NCBI RefSeq assembly: GCF_025567125.1
Contig: NZ_JAOQJI010000004.1
Location: forward strand, 62,001-126,000
From: Phocaeicola fibrisolvens
GTDB taxonomy: Bacteria; Bacteroidota; Bacteroidia; Bacteroidales; Bacteroidaceae
Direction: 5' to 3'
Length of the DNA stretch: 64,000 nucleotides
Position 1 is the first letter of the stretch. The number at the start of each line of letters is the position of its first letter. Under the pieces are notes generated by a model. It saw only the letters and a program-made list of their open reading frames with translations, was not told the DNA's origin and searched no databases. Positions 44,272 to 53,870 of the stretch are shown in pieces. The position numbers were made by a program, and so were the translations under genes.

Positions 44272-45654
44272 TTAATTACCATATAGGGTCAGCTCTCCAA
44301 GGTTGAACCAGGAACTTCCGTTTGTCATGGAGCCGGCTGTACTTGTCAGTACAGCGAAGCGGAAATAAGAGAACTTGTTGGCTGTACGATAGATAGAAGA
44401 GGAATACTTCTGATTACCTCCTGTGGGCAGTCCTGACTTGATTTCCCCAAGTTCAGTCCATACTTTTCCGTCTGTGCTGGTAAATAGTTTGATATGGGTT
44501 GGAGCGGCATTGCCATTCTCAAAGCGTGTCCAATAATCAAACTGGATGGCTTGAATGGGTTGATTCAGATGAACATCGATGTAATTTCCGTAAGTGGCAT
44601 CTTTCACCGGTGAATTCCAGTTGGAATGGAAGTGAAGTCCGCTACCTATTCCATCAATTAAACCGGTAAGTCCCGTACCATCACCATTGGCGATAGAGTT
44701 GGTAGAGAACTGGTTAGCCTTCAGTTCGAGTTTGTCTGGAGAATAGGTGATTCCCAACAGGATTGTACGCTGTGCCGCATCGATTTCTACTCCTTCGACC
44801 GTTGGATTAGTGATGGATAAAGGTAGGATGTATTCTCCCATTTCCAAAGCGGAGCGGTTGAATGTAATATCCAGGGATGCGGTTGTAGCTTCTTCTCCAA
44901 AAGTGACGACACCGTTGTCTGGTAGGGTGTAGGCATTTTGCGGAAGTAGCTTGTAACGGTTGTTGTGTTGGGTATTATATTGGTTGAATGCACTGACGGC
45001 CTCCTCATTGGAAGCTACGGTACATTTCAACCCCCATGTATTTGGGGTAGGCAAGGTTAGTTGCAATGAGTAGGTTAAGGTTGCTTCTCCGTGAGATGAG
45101 AACTGTGCGCTACTTACAAATCCCGTATTGGTCAACCCGATAGTAGGCGATTTGATGTCTGGAGCAATAATTAACATGCTGTCATTGACCGACACTTCCG
45201 AACTGCGTATAAGTAAAGGAAGTGCATATTTCTGACCGTTGTGGGTTTCCTGTAGTTTCTGGATTTCACGGGTTTTCAATATGGCTTCTACTATCTTGTA
45301 GCGTTCTTGAGCTCCAAATTTCAACTCCTTGTCGGGAAGTGAGTAATATTCAGCCGGCAGATAAGCATATCCCAAGTTGTTGTCTGTGCAATAGGCTTGG
45401 AATGCTTCTTCCGACATTGGTACCAGCATACCGTTTGCCAAGGCTTCTCCTTGGCTTCCGGTCTTCATGATAGAAATTTGTATTTTCCCTTCAGCATCAG
45501 TGGTGTATAGTTCCGCATTGCGGATACCTGCATCCTTGATGTTTAGTACGCAATGATATTGCTGTGGGAAGAGTTCATCATACGTTTCGCAACTGGACAG
45601 GGCCAATGTACCTCCTAACATACATGTAGCCCAAAATATTTTATTTAATTTCAT
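44272..45654 (-). CDS. DUF1735 / discoidin-domain lipoprotein (PUL D)
   Basis: 460 residues with a lipoprotein signal (GGTLALSSC, cysteine about 23). Two DUF1735-type beta domains follow: LPAEYYSLPDKELKFG and LLPQNAYTLPDNGVVTFGEE are the repeated core lines of the two copies. The C-terminal ~140 residues are an F5/8 type C (discoidin) domain (LTGLIDGIGSGLHFHSNWNSP ... YFRFAVLT). Proteins of this build occupy the SusE/F position and bind glycans at the cell surface. It lies between susD and the M60 peptidase gene in one operon; both binding protein and peptidase carry discoidin-type modules, which suggests a common target. Confidence 0.85.
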   Translation of the reverse strand: MKLNKIFWATCMLGGTLALSSCETYDELFPQQYHCVLNIKDAGIRNAELYTTDAEGKIQISIMKTGSQGEALANGMLVPMSEEAFQAYCTDNNLGYAYLPAEYYSLPDKELKFGAQERYKIVEAILKTREIQKLQETHNGQKYALPLLIRSSEVSVNDSMLIIAPDIKSPTIGLTNTGFVSSAQFSSHGEATLTYSLQLTLPTPNTWGLKCTVASNEEAVSAFNQYNTQHNNRYKLLPQNAYTLPDNGVVTFGEEATTASLDITFNRSALEMGEYILPLSITNPTVEGVEIDAAQRTILLGITYSPDKLELKANQFSTNSIANGDGTGLTGLIDGIGSGLHFHSNWNSPVKDATYGNYIDVHLNQPIQAIQFDYWTRFENGNAAPTHIKLFTSTDGKVWTELGEIKSGLPTGGNQKYSSSIYRTANKFSYFRFAVLTSTAGSMTNGSSWFNLGELTLYGN

Positions 45655-45668
45655 AATGCGTTAATTTT

Positions 45669-47603
45669 TTAGTAACCTGGTGCCTGAATAAGTTGTGGGT
45701 TCTTGTAGACTTCGTTTTCGAAAACAGGAAGGAAATACATGCGGTTTGTCCATTTGAAATCCTGGCTGACAACTACCGGCGTGTTGAATTCCTCAAAGGT
45801 CGGGTCAATCTTGCTCATGGCATTGAGTCCCTTACGTACGCCTGCACCCATATTTTCTGGAGCAATCATCCAGCGTCGGATGTCGTAGAAACGGTGACCT
45901 TCTCCCCACAATTCGACGAAACGTTCATTCTGTACCCATTTCATGATAGGCATATCGTCGGTGACGTCCTTGGTCTCGAGGTTTCTGATTCCAGCACGCT
46001 GACGGATAATGTTTAGCTGCTCCAGCGCTTTAGGGGTTTCACCGAGCGCTGCATAACATTCGGCCAGGTTCAGGTATAATTCTGCCATACGGATCAACGG
46101 TCTTGGCTTGGTTTGGCTTTCTTCGGCACTGGCAGTCCAGGCGAATGTAGGTTCAATGAACTTTTGTGACAGGTATCCGGTTACACAGTTGTCGCGGTTG
46201 AATAGGGACGGATTGTAGCCGTGAAGTTCCGAATTACGCATTTCCAGTTTCAAGGGCTGTCCGCCATAAACACGACTTCCCATGTCGCCACCGTCGAATG
46301 CAATCCAAGCATAGAAGCGTGGTTCTCGGCGGGTATTCAGCTTGATAATATCGTCACGTCCTGATACTCCTGCACTTTGGAACCATTCAGATTCAGGATA
46401 GAACTGATTGTCTTTTTCAATGGGTATTCCGTTCTCTGTGTAGAAACGTTCCACCGTGTTTAGAGTGGGTGATATTCCGGAATATCCCGCTTTCCAAGTC
46501 CCTTGGTTGTTCTTGATGACCCGGTGTGGGAGAGAGCCGATAATCATGGTTCCCTGGTTGGAATGTCCCCAGATGGTTTCACGGTTACCTTCTTTATAAC
46601 GGGTAGTGACCACGTATCGCATCAGTTGTACACGTTCCATGAATTCTCTGTCTTTGTCGGCTGTTCCCCCATTTTCGCTCTTGAAGGGAACGAACGGAAG
46701 CGGCAGACTGGCTTGCTGGTATAAAGTGCGTGCATCGTCCAGGCTGAACAATTTATGTCCGGCTGCTTCTGCGGCAGCGATGGCCTCCAGGCAGGCTGTT
46801 TTGGCTGCTTCCCATTTCTTGGGGTCATATTGTTTGCTAATCAGTTCCTTGCCGTAGCCCGGGGTCTCGAATTTCGTGTTTTCCCAGTCCTTGTAAGGGT
46901 AGCTGCCGTTGTATAGCGGAGAGGCGGCATATACCAGCAGGCGGGCCTTTAAGGCTTTGGCCATGACCGAAGTGGCTCTTCCCCATTCATCCCCACTGCG
47001 AGTGGCTGGAAGCTGTCCGTCTTCGCAAACCTCGTCAAATTTCTGGCAGATCCAGTCTTTCACATAGTCAAAGTGCATACGACCTTTGTACTCTGATTCA
47101 GGAGTGGCTTGGTCAATGTATGTGTCGGTGATGGGACAAGGTCCGTAGGCTATCAATGTAGCCATGTGATAGTAGGCCAGCAGGAAGTTGGCTTCTGCCG
47201 CCCATGCTCTTTTCTGTTCGTCCGTGACTCCTCTGGCATGAGGCAGTTCCTGCAGGAAGAGCAGGCATTGTCCGATGAAGCGGTAGTTGCTTCCCCAGCT
47301 CCATCCGTCGGCGATGGTGGTCGGGAGGTTCAAGTCCCAGGTGATTTTTTGTGAACCGGTGTTCCACAGGGGAGGAAGTACGTATTCGTCGGCACCGGCT
47401 TCCACCGTCTGATAATCGAACGGACTTCTCACTCCTCCGTAGCAGGAGAAAAGAAAGCCCAGTGTGGCTTCCGGATCTTTGGTGGCATCAGGCAAAGAGG
47501 CTTGTTCGGGTGGTACTACGTCAAGGTAGTTACATGAAGTGGTTCCTCCACATAAAGCCAGTGAAAGTAAGGCGATTTTTCCTATGTTTTTAAAAGTCTT
47601 CAT
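45669..47603 (-). CDS. SusD/RagB-family surface lipoprotein (PUL D)
   Basis: 644 residues, a long SusD. Lipoprotein signal (LCGGTTSC, cysteine about 24). TPR core with WAAEANFLLAYYHMATLIAYGPCPI; C-terminal RagB part with RMAELYLNLAECYAALGETPKA and ERFVELWGEGHRFYDIRRW, ending IQAPGY. It forms the lid of the SusC transporter encoded 14 bases upstream. Confidence 0.95.
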   Translation of the reverse strand: MKTFKNIGKIALLSLALCGGTTSCNYLDVVPPEQASLPDATKDPEATLGFLFSCYGGVRSPFDYQTVEAGADEYVLPPLWNTGSQKITWDLNLPTTIADGWSWGSNYRFIGQCLLFLQELPHARGVTDEQKRAWAAEANFLLAYYHMATLIAYGPCPITDTYIDQATPESEYKGRMHFDYVKDWICQKFDEVCEDGQLPATRSGDEWGRATSVMAKALKARLLVYAASPLYNGSYPYKDWENTKFETPGYGKELISKQYDPKKWEAAKTACLEAIAAAEAAGHKLFSLDDARTLYQQASLPLPFVPFKSENGGTADKDREFMERVQLMRYVVTTRYKEGNRETIWGHSNQGTMIIGSLPHRVIKNNQGTWKAGYSGISPTLNTVERFYTENGIPIEKDNQFYPESEWFQSAGVSGRDDIIKLNTRREPRFYAWIAFDGGDMGSRVYGGQPLKLEMRNSELHGYNPSLFNRDNCVTGYLSQKFIEPTFAWTASAEESQTKPRPLIRMAELYLNLAECYAALGETPKALEQLNIIRQRAGIRNLETKDVTDDMPIMKWVQNERFVELWGEGHRFYDIRRWMIAPENMGAGVRKGLNAMSKIDPTFEEFNTPVVVSQDFKWTNRMYFLPVFENEVYKNPQLIQAPGY

Positions 47604-47617
47604 CGTAATTAGATTTT

Positions 47618-50600
47618 TTAGAAAGTTAACTGTAATCCGATATTAAACGTTCTCTGTAAAGGGTAGCTGTTCCATGCCAGTTCCGGATCCCACAACTTGA
47701 ACGGACTGAATACAAACAGGTTGTTTCCGCTGAAGTACACGCGGGCATGTTTGAAGCGGTATCCGATTTCCAGTGTCTTGAAGCGGATAAAGTTACCGTT
47801 TCTCATCCAGTAGGTGCTGGCTTGGGTGTTATTGGCTATCTGTGCATCTGTTAGTCCCAAACGCGGATACGCCGCATTGGGGTTCGGGTTGGCTTCTGTC
47901 CAGTAATCATCCGCAATGAACTGCATGACATTGAAGTCGTTTTGTCCGAACGGAGTGATACCGCTGATCATAAGGGTACGCATGGCCGAACCGTTGAAGA
48001 ATACGCCGAAATTGAATCCTTTGTAGTCGATGTTCATACCCAGACCGTACTGGATGCGCGGCATGTTGCCATATTCCGAAATCATGACCTGGTCTTCTGT
48101 GCTGATGATGCCGTCACCGTTTACGTCACGGTATTTCACGTCACCCACCATCACGCTACTTCCCAGGTTTTGTGTCGGGCTGTTGTCAATCTCTTCCTGG
48201 CTTTGGAACAGTCCGTCGGCGATGTAACCTTTCTGGCGGCTCAAAGGTTTGCCGGTCACGGTTTGCCAGGTATAAGGATAGAGCGGTTCGTCGTAGTCTA
48301 CGTATTTATTCTGGGTGTAGGTAAAGTTTCCTTGGAAGTCTACGGCCAGGTCTTTGTTGAACTGCTTGCGGTAGTTGACGCTGAGTTCATATCCCCAGTT
48401 GTCTACCTTTCCTTTGTTGCTCCAAGGTTTGGCGGAGTCATATCCCAGAGACTGCGGCCATGCCTCGCGGTGCAGCAGGATGTTATAGCGCTTGTCGTAG
48501 AAGAAGTCGAAGGTCAGGCTCAAGCTGCGGAACAGTTCCATGTCGAAACCGACGTCCAGTTTTTTCACGCGTTCCCATCCGGCGTTCTGCACGGCATACT
48601 GAGTGACCACAGGACCGTATTTGGTGACATTCAGGTCTTCTCCAAAGGTGGCTCCCGGGCGACCGCCGCCAATCACATTCACCTGGTCGATGTACAAGAA
48701 GTGAGGTGAGCCTTCAGGACCGGTTTCGTCGCTACCTACCAGACCGTAGGAGCCTCTCAGTTTCAAGGACGATATAACCTTGCTGAGGGGAGCGAAGAAT
48801 TTCTCGTTGGAAACCACCCATCCCAAAGAGATGGCCGGGAAAAACTCAAAGCGGTCACCTTTTGCCAGACGCTCGGTACCGTTGTAACCGAAGTTGATTT
48901 CAGCCAAATAGCGTTGGTCGAAGTCGTAGGTGAAACGTCCGGAGAAACCCTGGTTGCGGTTTGGCAGCACGGCATTCCGGTATTCACGCTGCATATAGAG
49001 CAACATACCGCCTACGCTGTGTTTGCCGAAACGGCGCTGATAGTCGAGGGTAAACTGCAGGAAGAAAGTGTTGTCGCCGTCTTTGGTGATATTCGACTGT
49101 GAGATATAATCTGTTCCGCTTGTGCCCAGTCTTTCCAAGGTGTATTCTCCCGTAGCAGGATTGAAACTTCCGTCTTTAATGCGGTAGTAGTAGGGTTCGA
49201 TGGTACGGTTATACCAGTTGGACGACCAGTTTTTGAAGTTGATCAAAGCCGTGGCACTCAGCCCCTTGGTAATGAAATCAAGCTGTTGGCTGATTTTCAA
49301 GGAAGTGTTCAAGGTATTTTCCTGCATCTGCTTGTAAGAAGAGAGCATGTAAGCATACGGGTTAGTACGCAAGTTGGTTCCGCTCAGAATGGCATTACCG
49401 AAACGGATATGTGTGTCGCCTTCCTGTGCCGGGAATGTGACAGGGAAGTTGATTGGGTTGGTGGTCAGGGCCATCTTGAACAAGTCGGATGTATTATAGT
49501 TGGGACCCTGGTTGTTGCGTATCTGCGCATTCATTCGCAAGTCTACGGTCGTGGTAGACGTCAGCTTATATTTGATGTTGTTCTGGAAGTTGTAGCTCCA
49601 GTTGTTGATGTTGTTGTTATAAGAATATACTTTTCGGGTATTCAGCAATCCAGAGTCGTGGTTGGCCTGAATGCTCATATAGTAAGTGGCTCTAGAACCA
49701 CCACCTTGCACGTTGATGTTGGCACGCTGGCTCATGGCCATATTCTTGAAAATCACATCATTCCATTTTACGCTGGGGTACATGTAGGGATTGGTGCCCA
49801 AACGAGTGTTTTCAATCTGTTCTTGTGAATATTTGGGAGTTACGCCTGGATTGCGGGTGGTCTGTGCTTCGTTGTACATTTCCATCCAGGTGGCACCGTC
49901 CACGAAGTCCGGGAAATTGGTCATGACGTTGAATGCGTTTTCCACCGTTACGTTAATTTGTGTGCGTTCATTTTCACGTCCTGATTTGGTGGTGATCAAC
50001 ATCACACCGTTGGCACCGCGGGCACCGTAGATGGCGGTCGCTGAAGCATCTTTCAGGATAGAGAAACTTTCAATGGTTTCTGCCGGAATGTTGTTCAGGT
50101 CGGCAGCCGAGATTTCCACGTCATCCAGCATAATCAGCGGGGTGGCTCTTCCACCGAATGTACCGATACCACGGATATAGAATTCGGCAGCCTGTCCCGG
50201 TGCACCACTGGAAGTCTTGGCGATGACACCTGCCAGCTTACCGGCGAGAGCATTGGTCAAGGAAGAAGTCGGAGTGACGAGGGAAGAACCTTTTACACTG
50301 GTGATGGAACCGGTGACACTGACTTTTTTCTGCGTACCGGCACCAACTACTACGACTTCGTCCAGCATCTCATTGTCCGACCGCAGTTTCACGTTGATTA
50401 CACCGAGATCGACTACAGGAATCTCGCGAGTCTTGTAGCCAATGAAGCTGACCACTAGGATGTCTTTGCTGGTGGCTTCGATAGAATAATTACCATCAAG
50501 GTCGGAAATGACGCCGGTATTTTTCCCTTTCAGTACGATGTTGGCTCCGATGATAGGCGTTTCGTCGGAAGCATCGGTAATGGTACCGGTGATGGTTCGT

Positions 50601-50770
50601 TTTCTAGGACTTTGTGCAGTAGCTTCGATGTCTTTGGTTTCATGAAAGGAAACTACTGGAAGAGGGCTTGCATCGAGTGTGGCACTGGAAATAGCCCATG
50701 AGGAAAGAGGTAGCATACATAATGCCAGTCCAAGTTTTTGTCCAAACTTGTTCGTTTTCCTTTTTTGCAT
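47618..50770 (-). CDS. SusC/RagA-family TonB-dependent transporter (PUL D)
   Basis: 1050 residues from the ATG at 50770. The frame is open to 50842, but that ATG lies inside the -7 box and the upstream residues are low-complexity leader. An N-terminal signal is followed by a spacer and the carboxypeptidase-like domain (ITGTITDASDETPIIGANI), then the plug signature ILKDASATAIYGARGANGV and a barrel ending FNIGLQLTF. First gene of the susC-susD-DUF1735-M60 operon. No HTCS or sigma/anti-sigma regulator is next to it, so control is from elsewhere. Probable cargo is a host glycopeptide or its glycan. Confidence 0.95.
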   Translation of the reverse strand: MQKRKTNKFGQKLGLALCMLPLSSWAISSATLDASPLPVVSFHETKDIEATAQSPRKRTITGTITDASDETPIIGANIVLKGKNTGVISDLDGNYSIEATSKDILVVSFIGYKTREIPVVDLGVINVKLRSDNEMLDEVVVVGAGTQKKVSVTGSITSVKGSSLVTPTSSLTNALAGKLAGVIAKTSSGAPGQAAEFYIRGIGTFGGRATPLIMLDDVEISAADLNNIPAETIESFSILKDASATAIYGARGANGVMLITTKSGRENERTQINVTVENAFNVMTNFPDFVDGATWMEMYNEAQTTRNPGVTPKYSQEQIENTRLGTNPYMYPSVKWNDVIFKNMAMSQRANINVQGGGSRATYYMSIQANHDSGLLNTRKVYSYNNNINNWSYNFQNNIKYKLTSTTTVDLRMNAQIRNNQGPNYNTSDLFKMALTTNPINFPVTFPAQEGDTHIRFGNAILSGTNLRTNPYAYMLSSYKQMQENTLNTSLKISQQLDFITKGLSATALINFKNWSSNWYNRTIEPYYYRIKDGSFNPATGEYTLERLGTSGTDYISQSNITKDGDNTFFLQFTLDYQRRFGKHSVGGMLLYMQREYRNAVLPNRNQGFSGRFTYDFDQRYLAEINFGYNGTERLAKGDRFEFFPAISLGWVVSNEKFFAPLSKVISSLKLRGSYGLVGSDETGPEGSPHFLYIDQVNVIGGGRPGATFGEDLNVTKYGPVVTQYAVQNAGWERVKKLDVGFDMELFRSLSLTFDFFYDKRYNILLHREAWPQSLGYDSAKPWSNKGKVDNWGYELSVNYRKQFNKDLAVDFQGNFTYTQNKYVDYDEPLYPYTWQTVTGKPLSRQKGYIADGLFQSQEEIDNSPTQNLGSSVMVGDVKYRDVNGDGIISTEDQVMISEYGNMPRIQYGLGMNIDYKGFNFGVFFNGSAMRTLMISGITPFGQNDFNVMQFIADDYWTEANPNPNAAYPRLGLTDAQIANNTQASTYWMRNGNFIRFKTLEIGYRFKHARVYFSGNNLFVFSPFKLWDPELAWNSYPLQRTFNIGLQLTF

Positions 50771-50839
50771 GTTGATTAAGGTTAAGGTTAATGTTATTGT
50801 TAATATAATGAGTCCTTTAAAAATGTGGACGTAAAATTG

Positions 50840-50847
50840 CAAAGGTG
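50840..50847 (-). promoter_or_regulatory. -7 box of the PUL D operon
   Basis: The minus strand reads CACCTTTG, one mismatch from TAnnTTTG, giving a leader of about 60 bases. The gap 50848-51116 is very AT-rich with no gene seen. Two similar words (GGTTACAAAAT 50885-50895, GGTTGTAAAAT 50898-50908) may be regulatory. Confidence 0.45.
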
Positions 50848-51116
50848 TATTTAAATGTGAAGTATTAGGTTTTTAGTAATCTCAGGTTACAAAATAGGGT
50901 TGTAAAATTTCTTTTTATCTCTTTCTATTTAGTATTAAATCTTGGTTTTTTATCTAAGGTTTTTGGCAAAAATATAGTAATATGATAGAAGAACAAAATT
51001 TTTTTTATTAATAATTGAAAAAAATCAGATTTTTACTACAGTCGAAAGAAGTAATATTTGGAAAATAAATGTGAAGAAAAAGAAAAATAGATTTGTTTTT
51101 GTGTAGAAGATAGATG

Positions 51117-51158
51117 ACCATCTCGCTCCAAATGCCTAAGCGTTCGGAGCGAGATGGT
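51117..51158 (-). terminator. Hairpin downstream of pfkA
   Basis: A perfect 13 bp stem ACCATCTCGCTCC / GGAGCGAGATGGT with a 16-base loop, 36 bases past the pfkA stop on the minus strand. There is no clean U-run. Confidence 0.6.
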
Positions 51159-51194
51159 TAAGCATTTTATGCAAAATGAAACACAAGGGTGTTT

Positions 51195-52205
51195 TTATCC
51201 GAAACAGATACCCATCTTGCGGCCTTGTACCACTAGATCATTGTCTTCTGTGACCAGTTTCAGTTTTCCGGCCACTTCGCTCAGCGGTACCGAATCGATT
51301 GCATCTCCTTTAAGAGCTACCATCCGGCCAAACATACCTTGTGCAATCAGTTCGGTAGCATGTCCTCCCATGCGGGTAGCTAGATTTCGATCGTACGCCG
51401 TAGGGCTTCCCCCGCGTTGGATGTAGCCCAGTACTGTTTCGCGTGTCTCGAATCCGGTTTCATATTCTATTTCTTCGGCAATGTATTGTGCTGCTTTCTT
51501 TCCACCTAAAGTAGGGATTCCTTCAGCTACTACCACGATAGAATAGGGTTTTCCTTTTTTGAGGCGGCCGATGATGGCATCGCCGATGCGGTGAATGTCA
51601 AAAGGTATTTCAGGAAGTAGAATGATGTCGCCTCCCCCTGCCATGCCCGAATAGAGAGCAATCCATCCGGCTTTATGTCCCATCACCTCAATGACCATGA
51701 CCCGCTGATGTGCGCTGGCTGTAGAGTGCAAGCGGTCGATAGCGTCGGTAGCGATGGATACCGCTGAATCAAAACCGAACGAAGTGTCGGTCCCCCATAC
51801 GTCGTTGTCGATGGTCTTAGGAATACTGACTACATTGACTCCTGCTTCTGCCAGTTTGGCTGCCGTTTTCTGAGTTCCGTTTCCTCCGATGCACACGATG
51901 CAATCCAGTTGCCGGTCGTGGATAGTCTGCAGCAGGATAGCAGGTTTGTCTTCCGCGACGGCAGTCCCCTTCTTTTTGAACGGTTTTTCGCGTGAGGTGC
52001 CCAGAATGGTTCCTCCCAGATTAAGCAGTCCAGTAAGTGAACTTTCGTCCATAGGGATGATATCGTTGTCCAGCAGTCCACGGAAGCCGCTGTGAATACC
52101 ATACACTTCCATTCCATAATGATTGATGGCTGTCTTGCAAACTCCTCGGATTGTAGCATTTATGCCAGGACAGTCGCCGCCTGAAGTCAAGATTCCTATC
52201 TTCAT
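51195..52205 (-). CDS. pfkA: 6-phosphofructokinase
   Basis: 336 residues, usual PfkA length. Starts MKIGILTSGGDCPG, the nucleotide-binding Gly-rich loop, with catalytic TIDND at 131-135. The phosphoryl-donor loop is GGNGT: glycine 110 is at the position that is Gly in ATP enzymes and Asp in pyrophosphate enzymes (E. coli 104). The other marker position (E. coli 124) is lysine 130 (PKTIDND), as in pyrophosphate enzymes. The mixed G/K pattern is known in some ATP-dependent members, so ATP is the likely donor. Glycolysis, cytoplasm. Monocistronic, with TACCTTTA at 52233-52240 as probable -7 box. Confidence 0.95.
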   Translation of the reverse strand: MKIGILTSGGDCPGINATIRGVCKTAINHYGMEVYGIHSGFRGLLDNDIIPMDESSLTGLLNLGGTILGTSREKPFKKKGTAVAEDKPAILLQTIHDRQLDCIVCIGGNGTQKTAAKLAEAGVNVVSIPKTIDNDVWGTDTSFGFDSAVSIATDAIDRLHSTASAHQRVMVIEVMGHKAGWIALYSGMAGGGDIILLPEIPFDIHRIGDAIIGRLKKGKPYSIVVVAEGIPTLGGKKAAQYIAEEIEYETGFETRETVLGYIQRGGSPTAYDRNLATRMGGHATELIAQGMFGRMVALKGDAIDSVPLSEVAGKLKLVTEDNDLVVQGRKMGICFG

Positions 52206-52232
52206 GTTTTGCTGTATTAATAATTAGTGTGG

Positions 52233-52240
52233 TAAAGGTA
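52233..52240 (-). promoter_or_regulatory. -7 box of pfkA
   Basis: TACCTTTA on the minus strand, one mismatch, 28 bases upstream of the start. Confidence 0.45.
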
Positions 52241-52313
52241 AGAAAAAACTGTATATTTGTTATGTAGGAGGAAAAAATAATGTCTCATACTGTCGAATTA
52301 GGCAGAAAAAATC

Positions 52314-52321
52314 TACCTTTG
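52314..52321 (+). promoter_or_regulatory. -7 box of the GH3-superfamily operon
   Basis: TACCTTTG, a perfect match, 37 bases before the start codon at 52359. Confidence 0.6.
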
Positions 52322-52358
52322 CATGCGTCACACACAAGGATTTGAAATTTAAGAACGA

Positions 52359-53864
52359 ATGAATTCAACGAAGTTAATAGGAAAGATTTTCGCTCCCAGA
52401 CAGAGAAAAATTGATTTGTATGGGACTAAAGCTGAAGAGATTCAGGCTTGCGTATTCCGAAAACTGATACAGAAAGCTTCCACTACAGAGTGGGGAACTA
52501 AATATGACTATAGCCATATCCAGAATTATACGGACTTTCAGCGGGTTCCCGTGCAGACGTATGAGGATGTGAAAGGATATGTAGACCGTATGCGGCATGG
52601 AGAGAAAGATGTGCTTTGGCCGGGTAAGGTCATTTGGTATGCCAAGTCATCAGGTACGACCAACGATAAGAGTAAGTTTATTCCCGTCAGTCCGGAGGGA
52701 TTGAAGGGAATTCATTATCGCGGGGGGACCGATGCGGTGGCACTTTATTTACGGGAAAATCCGGAAAGTCGTTTCTTCTCGGGAAAGGGATTGATTTTGG
52801 GTGGAAGCCATAGTCCGAATTACAACGTGAAAGACAGTCTAGTGGGCGATTTGTCGGCCATTTTGATTCAGAACATCAGTCCATTGGTCAATTTGATTCG
52901 GGTGCCGAAAAAAGAGATTGCCTTGCTGAGCGAGTTCGAGGAGAAAGTGGAACGCATAGCGGATACGACGATTCATCAGAATGTGACCAGCTTGTCGGGT
53001 GTGCCTTCATGGATGCTGGCTGTGATACATCGTATTTTGGAGAAAACTGGTGCCAAATACTTGAACGAGGTGTGGCCTAATTTGGAAGTGTTCTTCCATG
53101 GAGGCGTGTGCTTTACTCCTTATCGTGAGCAATACAAGCAGTTGATTCCTTCCGACAAGATGCACTACATGGAAACATACAATGCCAGCGAAGGTTTCTT
53201 CGGCTTGCAGAGCGACCTGCACGACCCGTCCATGCTGCTGATGATTGACTATGATGTGTTCTATGAGTTCATTCCGCTGGAAGACATCGACAAACCGAAT
53301 CCGGCCATTGTGCCGCTTTGGGGTGTGGAAGTGGGACGCAATTATGCAATGGTCATCAGTACGTCGTGTGGTTTATGGCGATACATCATCGGTGATACAG
53401 TGAAATTCACGCAGAAGAATCCTTATAAATTTATTATTTCTGGGCGTACTAAGCATTTCATTAATGCATTTGGGGAAGAACTGATGGTAGACAATGCCGA
53501 AAAGGGGCTGGAGCGTGCCTGCAAGGAAACGGGGGCGCAGGTGCTGGAATATACGGCGGCGCCGGTGTTCATGGATGCCAATGCCAAATGTCGTCACCAA
53601 TGGTTGATTGAATTCAGTGTGATGCCGGATTCACTGGAGAAATTTACGCAGGTACTTGATACGGCTTTACAGGAGATTAATTCGGATTATGAGGCCAAAC
53701 GGCATAAAGATATTACGTTGCAGAAACTGGAAGTGATTGTGGCTCGTCAGGGGTTGTTTCATGACTGGCTGAAGCAGAAAGGTAAGTTGGGCGGGCAGCA
53801 TAAGATTCCCCGTCTGAGCAACAGTCGTGAGTACATTGAAGAAATGTTGAAATTGAATAACTGA
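52359..53864 (+). CDS. GH3-superfamily (auxin-responsive-like) acyl-adenylate/amido synthetase homologue
   Basis: 501 residues, cytoplasmic, no signal. It has the ATP-binding motif YAKSSGTTNDKSKFIP (about residues 92-107), the HGGVCFTPY block, YNASEGFFG, and the hinge/C-terminal GRTKHFINAFGEEL. These are the hallmarks of the plant GH3 family, acyl-adenylating enzymes that conjugate carboxylic acids to amino acids. It is not a family 3 glycoside hydrolase despite the name. Bacterial members have no settled function. It is followed 6 bases later by an Ig-like lipoprotein gene and then a DUF3108 gene, so an envelope role is possible. Confidence 0.88.
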   Translation: MNSTKLIGKIFAPRQRKIDLYGTKAEEIQACVFRKLIQKASTTEWGTKYDYSHIQNYTDFQRVPVQTYEDVKGYVDRMRHGEKDVLWPGKVIWYAKSSGTTNDKSKFIPVSPEGLKGIHYRGGTDAVALYLRENPESRFFSGKGLILGGSHSPNYNVKDSLVGDLSAILIQNISPLVNLIRVPKKEIALLSEFEEKVERIADTTIHQNVTSLSGVPSWMLAVIHRILEKTGAKYLNEVWPNLEVFFHGGVCFTPYREQYKQLIPSDKMHYMETYNASEGFFGLQSDLHDPSMLLMIDYDVFYEFIPLEDIDKPNPAIVPLWGVEVGRNYAMVISTSCGLWRYIIGDTVKFTQKNPYKFIISGRTKHFINAFGEELMVDNAEKGLERACKETGAQVLEYTAAPVFMDANAKCRHQWLIEFSVMPDSLEKFTQVLDTALQEINSDYEAKRHKDITLQKLEVIVARQGLFHDWLKQKGKLGGQHKIPRLSNSREYIEEMLKLNN

Positions 53865-53870
53865 TTGTAG

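Noticed and set aside
52359..53864. Glycoside hydrolase family 3 based on the GH3 name
   Set aside because: Motifs are acyl-adenylate type (SSGTTNDKSK), with no glycosidase signature or signal peptide.
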